NCBI GenBank assembly: GCA_016861345.1
Contig: BOLD01000003.1
Coordinates: 62,001-126,000, forward strand
Direction: 5' to 3'
Source of the DNA: Oligoflexia bacterium
GTDB taxonomy: Bacteria; Bdellovibrionota; Bdellovibrionia; Bdellovibrionales; Bdellovibrionaceae
Length of the DNA: 64,000 nucleotides
This document shows, piece after piece, positions 26,282 to 33,740 of this stretch. Both the position numbers and the translations under genes were made by a program. A model generated the notes under the pieces. The model saw only the letters and a program-made list of their open reading frames with translations, ran no database searches and was not told the origin of the DNA. Within the stretch, counting starts at the first letter, position 1. Every line of letters starts with the position of its first letter.

Positions 26282-26373
26282 AGCCTATACTATCTTTTAT
26301 CTGAACACTTGTGGAGTCTTATTTGTTTTCTTTTTTTACTGATTTTCTCTTAATTCAAAATTACTCTACATCT

Positions 26374-27132
26374 ATGACAGCTCCCGCAATTGAAATGCAA
26401 AATGTAACCGTCTCCTTTGGGGATGACACCATTTTAAAAAATGTCAGTCTTAAAGTTCTGCACGGCGAAACCTTAGTGATCATTGGACAGAGTGGAGCGG
26501 GAAAGTCGGTTCTCTTAAAAACAATGGCGGGCATTCAGCCCCCAACTTCGGGAAAAGTTTTGTGCGAGGGCGTAGACTGGCAAAGTCTATCAACAGAGGG
26601 AAAGCATGACCTTTCCTACAAGATCGGGATGCAGTTTCAAAAAAGTGCTCTCTTTGATGATCTGACTTCAGCAGAGAATATCGCTTTTCCACTGAAAGAA
26701 CACACCAAACTTTCAGAAGCCGAAATTGAAAAGCGAGTCCTTGAGTGCCTGGATGCTGTTAATCTGACGGACGCTCATGAGCTTTATCCCCATCAATTAT
26801 CTGGCGGAATGAGACAGCGTCTTGGGATTGCCAGGGCCATTGCCCTAAAGCCTGAAATTATTTTCTACGATGATCCGACTGCGGGTCTTGATCCGATCAA
26901 TAGTGATCGAATGGCAGAGATGATCATCGATTTAAAAAAGCAAACAAATTCAACAGTGATTATTGTCACCCATGATATCCTAAGAGCCTACCAATTGGCG
27001 GGAAGAATTGTACTTGTTGTGAATCAAGAAGTGATCGAGACAGGCGATGCCGATCAGACCGCACATCACCCAGATCCTCGAGTTCAGCAGTTTATTCATG
27101 GATCTCTGACTGGGCCCCTGACTCCGTCGTAA
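26374..27132 (+). CDS. mlaF: MlaF/Ttg2A-type ABC transporter ATPase
   Basis: A 252-residue ABC ATPase. Walker A is GQSGAGKSVLLK, the signature is LSGGMRQRLGIARA, Walker B is IIFYDDPTAGLDP, and the H-loop is VTHD. It matches MlaF, which powers phospholipid transport between the membranes. ATG 26374 is favoured over an upstream frame start at 26311, whose extra residues look unlike the family. The expected permease (MlaE) and MCE-domain (MlaD) genes are not beside it, so they must be elsewhere. A terminator-like hairpin follows. Confidence 0.85.
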   Translation: MTAPAIEMQNVTVSFGDDTILKNVSLKVLHGETLVIIGQSGAGKSVLLKTMAGIQPPTSGKVLCEGVDWQSLSTEGKHDLSYKIGMQFQKSALFDDLTSAENIAFPLKEHTKLSEAEIEKRVLECLDAVNLTDAHELYPHQLSGGMRQRLGIARAIALKPEIIFYDDPTAGLDPINSDRMAEMIIDLKKQTNSTVIIVTHDILRAYQLAGRIVLVVNQEVIETGDADQTAHHPDPRVQQFIHGSLTGPLTPS

Positions 27133-27139
27133 TTCTGAT

Positions 27140-27153
27140 AGCAATTAATTGCT
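27140..27153. promoter_or_regulatory. Perfect 14-bp palindrome downstream of mlaF
   Basis: AGCAATTAATTGCT is its own reverse complement. A related imperfect dyad (ATAGCAA/TTGCTAT) occurs at 50843-50860. It could be a protein-binding site for the small ORF that follows; no further evidence is available. Confidence 0.3.
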
Positions 27154-27169
27154 GAGTCTGAAATTGCAG

Positions 27170-27206
27170 AAGCAAGCCCTCGCAGACTTTGCTCGGGCTT
27201 GCTTTT
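27170..27206 (+). terminator. Intrinsic terminator of the mlaF-like gene
   Basis: AAGCAAGCCC (27170-27179) pairs with GGGCTTGCTT (27195-27204), followed by a short T run. The stem is perfect over 10 bp. Confidence 0.65.
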
Positions 27207-27240
27207 GAGGTCGCATCCGAACCACACACTGGAGGTTCTG

Positions 27241-27381
27241 ATGTCGGACAACCGGACCGGAAGGTCCTTAAAGTCTTACCAACAGTTATCTCGGCGAAAA
27301 AAGAAAAAGTCTAAAGAGTTTTTGGGATTAATTTTATTAATCTTAGAAATTCTGAAGTTAATTCTTGAACTGATCGGTTAG
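27241..27381 (+). CDS. Small ORF encoding a basic-amphipathic peptide
   Basis: A 46-codon frame with a good ribosome site (CTGGAGGT, 8 bases before ATG 27241). The product has a basic N-terminal half (SRRKKKKSK) and a C-terminal half made almost only of Leu/Ile with regularly spaced Glu/Lys (LGLILLILEILKLILELIG), a striking membrane-active amphipathic or hydrophobic helix. Such peptides are seen in type I toxins, small membrane regulators and antimicrobial-like peptides. It lies between a terminator and a 7-bp inverted repeat. Whether it is expressed is unknown. Confidence 0.45.
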   Translation: MSDNRTGRSLKSYQQLSRRKKKKSKEFLGLILLILEILKLILELIG

Positions 27382-27541
27382 GTTTACCCAAGGGGCTCCA
27401 ACATGTACAAGTCCTTGGGAGGGGACTCAAAATCCTTTGGTTGCGATGTTCATGGATGTTGGTCCGGGTGGGGTCTGCGCTATATAAGTTGCTCATCTTA
27501 GCCAGATTTTATGTGCGGAGTGCGGACAAGAAAGTAGGTTT
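27382..27541. other. Intergenic region with an inverted repeat
   Basis: CCCAAGG (27388-27394) is repeated inverted as CCTTGGG (about 27413-27419) behind the small ORF, with no T run. The rest of this stretch up to the Nudix gene shows no tRNA, rRNA or credible ORF. A structured small RNA is possible but unsupported. Confidence 0.3.
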
Positions 27542-27979
27542 CTAGGCAGGCGGCAGAAGCCCGAGCATCTCAAGCCCCTTTTTGAAGGCGGTTCTTTTCC
27601 ATTCAATTGTTTAAGCAAGAACCTTCGATGGGTCCTCCCACCTCCAGCTGCGGAAGCATCCATCTGATTTTTCAAGACAGGGTAGTGCGCCTTTTCTAAA
27701 GCGCGCTAAAAACCAAGTCTGCTCTTGTCCGACGTATTCGACACCTGACTCTGGCCAACGGTAGATAGTTGTGTGTTCTCCAACGCGTAAGATCTCACAA
27801 TTGCCGTTACCGAGTTCTTCAGTAGTCTCGCGAAAGAAGGCCTCTGTGTCTGACTCTCCTGGTTCGATACCACCTTGAGGAAATTGCCATGAGTTAAAGG
27901 AATCCGATCGTTCACATAACAAAACCTGCCCGATTTCATTTATTAATACCGCTACGATTCCGCGACGAAATCTTTCCAT
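27542..27979 (-). pseudogene. rppH: RppH-like Nudix hydrolase interrupted by an in-frame TAA
   Basis: The Nudix box GGIEPGESDTEAFFRETTEELG lies in FPQGGIEPGES context, as in RNA pyrophosphohydrolase RppH, which removes 5' pyrophosphate from mRNA. The frame from ATG 27979 stops at TAA 27611-27613 after WEDPSKVLA. Reading straight on in the same frame gives TIEWKRTAFKKGLEMLGLL and a final TAG at 27542-27544. That continuation matches the conserved RppH C-terminus (xFKRxVYxxxLxxF). A C-to-T change of CAA to TAA is the simplest explanation. The catalytic box is upstream of the stop, so a truncated 122-residue enzyme may still work. Upstream in-frame starts at 28036 and 28081 (TTG) are weaker. Confidence 0.7.
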
Positions 27980-28101
27980 TGTATACGAATTATATGAGTG
28001 CATGCCTGATGTCCAGATCCCAAATCCTTCGAACATCACTGCAGCTGACTCACCCTGAACCTTTTGTTCAGCAATAGCCAATCAGCCATTCAGTCGCCCC
28101 T

Positions 28102-28461
28102 GTGCATGCTTGTTCCCATTGTCCTTTTTGCAAACTTGTGCTAACTCCAAAACCCATGGATGAGTTCTTCGTGACCGCTTCTGCGGAGCATCAGAAAAAA
28201 GAAAAGGCGAAAGCCAGAGAGTTGCGTCAATCCCAGTGGTGGAAACAGCAACTTGGTAAAGGGATTTGCTATCATTGTGAGCAAAAGTTTGCTTCTTCGG
28301 AGTTGACCATGGATCACCTGATTCCCATCGCGCGCGGAGGGAAAAGTGATAAAAAAAATTGTGTTCCATCATGCAAAGACTGCAACACAAAAAAAGGTTA
28401 TAAAACTCGGGCAGAGTTAGCTATGGAAGAGCTTCGAAACACTGAAAAGCAGAAAAAATAG
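28102..28461 (+). CDS. HNH endonuclease family protein
   Basis: A 119-residue protein (GTG 28102) with an N-terminal CPFC zinc pair, then an HNH core: CYHCEQKF, the catalytic MDHLIPIARGG, the Asn in NCVPSCKDCN and the closing KKGYKT. The four cysteines of two CxxC pairs support a zinc-stabilised beta-beta-alpha metal fold. Stand-alone proteins like this are common, and many are of unknown physiological role. It is not linked to a recombinase or restriction gene here. It precedes the topoisomerase VI operon with a 121-base gap. Confidence 0.82.
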   Translation: MHACSHCPFCKLVLTPKPMDEFFVTASAEHQKKEKAKARELRQSQWWKQQLGKGICYHCEQKFASSELTMDHLIPIARGGKSDKKNCVPSCKDCNTKKGYKTRAELAMEELRNTEKQKK

Positions 28462-28582
28462 TCACTACCGCGATCTGTCAAATGTGCAACATAACTCAGC
28501 ATATCACTCTTTCTAGTTGCCTAGACCCCCGTCCATACCTTTTCTTATTAAGTTATATCAAATAAAGAGAGTGAGCATCATC

Positions 28583-30325
28583 GTGAGTAAAATTACGAAA
28601 AGTAGTACCGCAGAATATTTTGCAAAGAACCTTCAGCAGGTGGGATTTTCATCGCCCCTTAAGGCTGTGTTAACAACTTTGAAAGAGGCCGTTGATAACT
28701 CTTTAGATGCCTGTGAGCAGGCTGGAATTCTTCCTGAAATTAAAGTCGAGATTAAGCGAGTTGGCACCGGTTCAACAAAAAATACAGATTTAGTTAAAAT
28801 CGTCGTCGAAGATAATGGACCTGGAATTGATCCAGATGATTTGGCGAAGGTTTTTGGTGAGTACCTGGCCTCATCCAAATTTGGCCGTGGACAGTGTTCT
28901 CGTGGACAGCAGGGTATTGGTATTTCTGCCGCCACAACTTGGGCGCAGCTGACAAATGCTAAGGGTGCCTTTGTTATGACAAAGACTGTGAACATGAGAA
29001 AGGCAGTTAAGGGCCAAGTTGACGTTGATATTAAATCAAACACCGGAATTTTAAGAAATAAAGAGTCAGTCGATTGGGACAAGAAAAGTGGAGTGCGGGT
29101 TGAATTCGCTTTTGATGGTCGTATCCAATTGAATGGTGATGGTGGACTTCTCACTTACCTTGATGGAACTGTTCTTGTGAATCCGCATCTGACTTTGGAT
29201 TACAAATTATTAGATAATGACTGGGTTCATATTGATCGCGTTTCAAACATCGTTCCAGAGTTGCCAGAGGCTACGTTGCCTCATCCTCACACCTTTAAGT
29301 TGGGAGAGTTCATCACTCATTCGACATTATTTGGTAAAATTAATCTCGATAAGTTTCTGAAGTCGGGTTTTTCTCGTGTGACGGATCAGTCTTTAAAAGA
29401 GTTCACCACAAAGGGACTTTCAAAGTCGCTTTTAGGTAAGCCACTGACGGCACTTAAGGACGAAGATTTTAAAAACATTTTTAAAGCTGTACAAGATACT
29501 GAATTGATGGCCCCTTCAACAAAGTCAGTTTTGACTGTGGGCGAAGAGGCTTTGTCAAAATCCATTCAGCGTCTGGGACAGGTGGACTTTTTCTCAGTTG
29601 TGACTCGAAAACCAACAATTTGTGACTTTAAACCAGTCGTTGTTGAGGTGGCTTTAGCTCGCTTTATCAATCGTAACACAGAAGCTGATGAACCAGTTCA
29701 GTTACTTCGTTTTGCCAACCGAGTTCCTCTGCAATTTGATAAATCTGGTTGTGCGATTACTTGGGCGATTGAATCTGTGAATTGGAAAAACTATGGATTG
29801 GTGCAGCCCAAGGGCTCATTACCACTGGGACCTTACGTCTTTGCAGTTTCCATTGTTTCTCCGTTTATCAAGTTTAAAAACGCATCGAAAGAAACCATTG
29901 ATGCCTCAGAAGAGTTGGTTGAAGAAATTCGCCGAGCTTTAATGCAGGCTGGACAAAAACTTTCGAGTCATATTCGTAAAGAGCAAAAAGAGGCTGATTT
30001 AGAGCGAAAGCTAGCTCACATCGAGCAGTTTGCGCCGATTTTAGTTGAATCATTGGTGAGAATCACAAAGTCCAATGAATCAAGAAAGAAAAAGGCAGAA
30101 GAAGGATTAAAGAAGCTTCTTGGACGAGATTCAGACGAGGCCCATGCAGATCTTGAACAGGCTCATGCAAAATTGTCTGCACAAAAAGAGCGGGATGCGA
30201 AGAAACTGGGCATCACAGAAGAGACTTCGGAGGCCTCGGTTGAGGTGGCAGAAGAAAATGTGAAGGCTGCGGGCACAAAAAAACAGGCAACTAAAAAAGT
30301 TGCTGAGACCACAAAGAAAAAATAG
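28583..30325 (+). CDS. top6B: DNA topoisomerase VI subunit B
   Basis: A 580-residue GHKL ATPase. GTG 28583 is preferred to frames starting upstream, because homology begins at SKITKSSTAEYFAKN. The Bergerat motifs are TLKEAVDNSLDACE (Glu35 base, Asn39 metal), VEDNGPGI, and a lid GRGQCSRGQQGIGISAA, matching archaeal TopVI-B. The central region covers the helix-two-turn-helix and transducer parts. The last 60 residues are Ala/Lys/Glu-rich, histone-H1-like, an unusual tail. With the A subunit it forms an ATP-driven type IIB topoisomerase. TopVI is typical of Archaea and plants and is patchy in bacteria. Confidence 0.93.
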   Translation: MSKITKSSTAEYFAKNLQQVGFSSPLKAVLTTLKEAVDNSLDACEQAGILPEIKVEIKRVGTGSTKNTDLVKIVVEDNGPGIDPDDLAKVFGEYLASSKFGRGQCSRGQQGIGISAATTWAQLTNAKGAFVMTKTVNMRKAVKGQVDVDIKSNTGILRNKESVDWDKKSGVRVEFAFDGRIQLNGDGGLLTYLDGTVLVNPHLTLDYKLLDNDWVHIDRVSNIVPELPEATLPHPHTFKLGEFITHSTLFGKINLDKFLKSGFSRVTDQSLKEFTTKGLSKSLLGKPLTALKDEDFKNIFKAVQDTELMAPSTKSVLTVGEEALSKSIQRLGQVDFFSVVTRKPTICDFKPVVVEVALARFINRNTEADEPVQLLRFANRVPLQFDKSGCAITWAIESVNWKNYGLVQPKGSLPLGPYVFAVSIVSPFIKFKNASKETIDASEELVEEIRRALMQAGQKLSSHIRKEQKEADLERKLAHIEQFAPILVESLVRITKSNESRKKKAEEGLKKLLGRDSDEAHADLEQAHAKLSAQKERDAKKLGITEETSEASVEVAEENVKAAGTKKQATKKVAETTKKK

Positions 30326-30332
30326 GTAGTGT

Positions 30333-31496
30333 ATGGCTAAGCTGATTAAAATCCGTGAACACAATATTGATATTCCAAAAGAAGCAAAAGTCATTGCTGA
30401 AAAAATGCTTTCTGACCTTGAAAAATCAAAGCGCCCAGTGCTTGAGGCTGTTAAGACTTCTCTGGATAACTCTTTTTATAATCCGAAAGTGGGATTCCTG
30501 GCTCCGGGAGATAAGGTTGTTCGAACTGAACTTAATGTTTCTTCAGTTCAGAAGCTTGCTCGAGTGGTTTTTATGCTCGAGATATTGCTGCGAAATTTGG
30601 ATATTGGATCAGTGAATACAAAGCGTGAGCTGTACTATATCTGTAAGGGTCTCATTAAGGGTGAGAAAAAATATAAGCCCCTTGATTTTGAGGACCAGAA
30701 CGAGTCCGATGCAATTATTGATTTTATCGGAGATATGCTTCGCGTATACCGAGAAGAGCTTAACTGTTTTGCCAATGATCGTGGTGGCCAAACTTACTCG
30801 CAGCAGTTGGTTGTGACAGAAACTTTAGCGGATGGAGATAGGGCAACTGTTGATTTATCAACATTGGGAACAGCGCCGTACCAGCCAAAGAATAAGCCTC
30901 AATCATTAAAGCTAAAAGTTAAGAAGAAAGTTGATTTCTGTCTCATTGTTGAATCAGAAGGTACTGCGAACACTTTGCAAACAATGGGTTTCACGAAAAG
31001 AAACAATTGTATTTTGATGGGTGCTCAAGGGGTTCCATCAAATGCAGTCAGAGGCTGGAGTAAGCTGATTCAAGATGAATTAGAAGTGCCAATGTACTTC
31101 TTCGGAGACCTCGATGCGTACACTTTGCAAAACATTTTCCGTACGCTGAAAGCTGGCTCTGCGGCCTCGTTGATTCGAAATGCGGATTTCTCAGCTCCTG
31201 AGGTGAAGTTCCTCGGTGTTCTTCCAGAAGATGTGAAAAAATACGATCTTCCACATTATAAGGTGAAAGAATCTGACCCCGCAGAGGCTCGAGCTCTGAA
31301 GAAAGCCAAAGATGCGCTTGAGAACGACCCTTTCTTCTTGGATAAAAAGAACAAAGGACTTGCGGATATTCTTCGTTGGCTGATTAAAGAGAAAATTCGT
31401 TGTGAACAACAAAGTTTCTTCTCCGTAGATCCGAAGGATCCGATCAAAACAGAGAAGATCATTCTCGAAAAGATCAAAAACAAGAGCTACGTTTAA
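30333..31496 (+). CDS. top6A: DNA topoisomerase VI subunit A (Spo11-like)
   Basis: A 387-residue protein seven bases after top6B. The winged-helix catalytic segment NTKRELYYICKG contains the DNA-cleaving tyrosine (Tyr101/102). The Toprim domain shows LIVESEGT (Glu207) and FFGDLDAY (Asp259, Asp261), which bind magnesium. These are the residues that define Spo11/TopVI-A. The length is close to archaeal subunits and no key residue is missing, so the enzyme appears active. An intrinsic terminator lies just past the stop. Confidence 0.93.
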   Translation: MAKLIKIREHNIDIPKEAKVIAEKMLSDLEKSKRPVLEAVKTSLDNSFYNPKVGFLAPGDKVVRTELNVSSVQKLARVVFMLEILLRNLDIGSVNTKRELYYICKGLIKGEKKYKPLDFEDQNESDAIIDFIGDMLRVYREELNCFANDRGGQTYSQQLVVTETLADGDRATVDLSTLGTAPYQPKNKPQSLKLKVKKKVDFCLIVESEGTANTLQTMGFTKRNNCILMGAQGVPSNAVRGWSKLIQDELEVPMYFFGDLDAYTLQNIFRTLKAGSAASLIRNADFSAPEVKFLGVLPEDVKKYDLPHYKVKESDPAEARALKKAKDALENDPFFLDKKNKGLADILRWLIKEKIRCEQQSFFSVDPKDPIKTEKIILEKIKNKSYV

Positions 31497-31499
31497 TAT

Positions 31500-32255
31500 C
31501 TAATACTCGGTCGAGCGGAAGAGCCGCTCGATTTCTTTTTCGGCTTCTGACATGGGTACTTTTTCTATGACAGTCTCCATCCACTTTGCTTTCAAATGAA
31601 AGCTGGTACTTTGGTTTGTGGGTTCCCAATTTGCAGGAAGAGCTGGTTGAGGAGCAGGTTTAAAGAAAGTCCATCCCAAAGACAGAACTACAATGCCAAT
31701 TGCGATGAAGATATAAATTTTTGGAATTTCAAAATGAAATCGCTCTTGTTTTGAAAAGATTTGGGGTTGTTTGGCTTGAGCTTTAACCTGGGCAACTCCA
31801 CTTTTGCCGGGTTTATTTTTACTTTCAAGGCGAAGATTTTTTTGTGCTTCAAGGGGATGTTCAGAAGCAATATCTGCGCCGGCATCAAAACTGGGCATTG
31901 AAAGACTGGTGATTCCTGTTTTTGAATTTTCAGGTAATTGGAGATCCATTCCAACTGGATAATGACGCTTTGGGGATGTCAAAGACTTGGATTTCTCATC
32001 ACCTATTTCAAGTGGTAATTCAGAATCTTGAATTGAATGAAATTGAAAAATATAATTACCTGCGGCAGCAATGGGGCCATTTGTCAGATTGTATTCACTT
32101 TCAAATTCCCCGGAGTACTTTAAGATCAGATCATTTTCACGCTGAGTAATCTGAACTTCATATTCAGAAAGTTTTAGAGAAAATGGAAAATTCTGAATGG
32201 GGATTTCAAAAAGAAACTGTTGATTAGAGGTATAGACGCGTAAACTGCCAATCAT
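31500..32255 (-). CDS. Single-pass membrane protein, unknown function
   Basis: A 251-residue protein without signal peptide. The N-terminal 95 residues are strongly beta (FHA- or PilZ-like in appearance, but without diagnostic residues). A charged linker follows, then one membrane helix near residues 178-198 (IYIFIAIGIVVLSLGWTFF), placing about 55 residues on the far side. Its start overlaps the stop of the degenerate protease gene by four bases, so the two are likely made together and may interact. Confidence 0.6.
   Translation of the reverse strand: MIGSLRVYTSNQQFLFEIPIQNFPFSLKLSEYEVQITQRENDLILKYSGEFESEYNLTNGPIAAAGNYIFQFHSIQDSELPLEIGDEKSKSLTSPKRHYPVGMDLQLPENSKTGITSLSMPSFDAGADIASEHPLEAQKNLRLESKNKPGKSGVAQVKAQAKQPQIFSKQERFHFEIPKIYIFIAIGIVVLSLGWTFFKPAPQPALPANWEPTNQSTSFHLKAKWMETVIEKVPMSEAEKEIERLFRSTEY
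31511..31540 (+). terminator. Intrinsic terminator of the topoisomerase VI operon
   Basis: TCGAGCGG (31511-31518) pairs perfectly with CCGCTCGA (31524-31531) around AAGAG, followed by TTTCTTTTT. The hairpin is also coding sequence for the C-terminus of the convergent 31500 gene. Confidence 0.85.
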
Positions 32256-33526
32256 AAACTATGCCCGAGGTCGTTGATCACGCGTGTAATCAGTTGGTTT
32301 GTTGTTTCGTAAGTCATTAAGTCAACTTTTATCGTGGCGAGAGCTAATTCTTTATTCCGATCAATTCCCAGAACACGAACCAAACTGGTGTGTAATTCAG
32401 GAAAATTAATTAAGGTTGCAGTACATATTTTAATCAGAAGAGTGGTTTTCTGTCTGTTTTCAGTCTGAATTTGAACACATTTGTGATTATTGTATATTTT
32501 GGAATTAGTAATTGATGATAGAAATTGTAAAGACTCTGAATTGGTCAGTCTGTCGATAGCATTTATTTTTTGAGATAATTTAAGAGAGTTATTCGCAAAG
32601 GAAAGGGCTCTAAAGTTCATTCTAGCAATTCCAGAGAACTGTCCTGGGGCAAACATAAATGCGGGTGTTGTCTCGCAACTTTGGCTTCCGACGATTTGAA
32701 TTTGGTATTGATCAGCAAGAGTTTTAAGAGGATCCTCTTTGACGCACTTAAGGTTTTTCGAATAACTACCCGCTGTCCAGGTATCAATAATCATGGGCTG
32801 ACTTTCACGAAATTCAACGATTGATAAGATCTTTTTCTGTGTTACGTCAGTGAGATATTTAATAAATTGCTTTGATATCGATGGGTCTGATGACGTCAGT
32901 GCGCTCATCACCCCCTGAATGGCATAGATATCGTTCATAAATATTTGGTTGGCATTGTCTTTGTTCAGAACACCCATTATTTTCATATTGCTATCAAATA
33001 CTGGGGCTCCCAAAAGTGGACCCGTAAATGACATGACAAGCTGGTGTTGAGTTGCGTTTCCAACCTTGACTGGCTGAACGTAGAAAGCCTCTTGTCGAAT
33101 AAAATTATTCAGAGATGAAGCTCCAACGACAATTAATTTTTCACTTGCAGCAGGGGGCGTGTATTTAAAGTTATCGTTTCCTGGAAAGGAGGGGAGACTG
33201 GTGCTTGTTTGAAGAACGGCGATATTTTGAATGGGGTCAACGTAGACGAGCTCTACTCTCATGGATGTTTGAGGGTTGGAGATCAATATCTGGCGCTGAC
33301 CTGGAAGAAAAATACTTGCTAAAACGTGATCCATGGATGTGATCAGGCGAAATGGAGATATGGCAAATGCGGTCCCTGTTGAGCTAGGACGTCCTTCAAC
33401 TGTTACGGTAAGTGAGAAGGTAATTGAATTTGGTTGAAAGCTGGGGGCTGCAGGATGGTCTTGCACTTTGGCAGCAGTGGCTGCGAACGAAATCATAAGA
33501 ATGCACAGGTAGGCAAAGTACTTCAT
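32252..33526 (-). CDS. Secreted trypsin-fold protein, apparently catalytically dead
   Basis: A 424-residue protein with a signal peptide cleaved near ATAA (residue 19). Residues 35-200 follow the HtrA/trypsin fold: GTAFAISPFRLITSMDH (His67 in the usual position), DPIQNIAVLQ where the catalytic Asp is replaced by Asn101, and TGPLLGAPVF where the GNSGGP loop has lost its serine (Leu172). The C-terminal half has a cysteine-bearing domain of unknown fold. Two of three catalytic residues are absent, so a binding or scaffolding role is more likely than proteolysis. It is co-transcribed with the downstream membrane protein. Confidence 0.65.
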   Translation of the reverse strand: MKYFAYLCILMISFAATAAKVQDHPAAPSFQPNSITFSLTVTVEGRPSSTGTAFAISPFRLITSMDHVLASIFLPGQRQILISNPQTSMRVELVYVDPIQNIAVLQTSTSLPSFPGNDNFKYTPPAASEKLIVVGASSLNNFIRQEAFYVQPVKVGNATQHQLVMSFTGPLLGAPVFDSNMKIMGVLNKDNANQIFMNDIYAIQGVMSALTSSDPSISKQFIKYLTDVTQKKILSIVEFRESQPMIIDTWTAGSYSKNLKCVKEDPLKTLADQYQIQIVGSQSCETTPAFMFAPGQFSGIARMNFRALSFANNSLKLSQKINAIDRLTNSESLQFLSSITNSKIYNNHKCVQIQTENRQKTTLLIKICTATLINFPELHTSLVRVLGIDRNKELALATIKVDLMTYETTNQLITRVINDLGHSL

Positions 33527-33740
33527 GAGATGGTGTTTTCCTTGAGAAGCTATCGGTTATTCTTGAAATAAACTTGATTATTTCGCACTTCAAATCGTGA
33601 CCATAGACGGCTGTCAACGTTCTTTGCACTTGTCATTTTTTTTGGGGCCAGGATGATTTCAAATCAAATATAATTGAGAATAAGCTGGCCTTTTTTCTGC
33701 ATTCTCAGATTGAGAACCCAAGTTCACAGAGGAGTAGCTT
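33527..33740. other. Divergent intergenic region
   Basis: A 214-base spacer between divergent genes, A+T-rich, ending in AGAGGAG (33729-33735) that serves the right-hand gene. Promoters for both sides are expected here. I could not identify boxes with confidence. Confidence 0.35.

Noticed and set aside
27382-27541. A structured small RNA (SRP, 6S or tmRNA-like)
   Set aside because: There is only a 7-bp inverted repeat and no conserved consensus of any of these RNAs.
27493-27675. Minus-strand ORF across the Nudix gene end
   Set aside because: It is in a different frame from the Nudix protein and has no family features. The in-frame continuation explains the region better.
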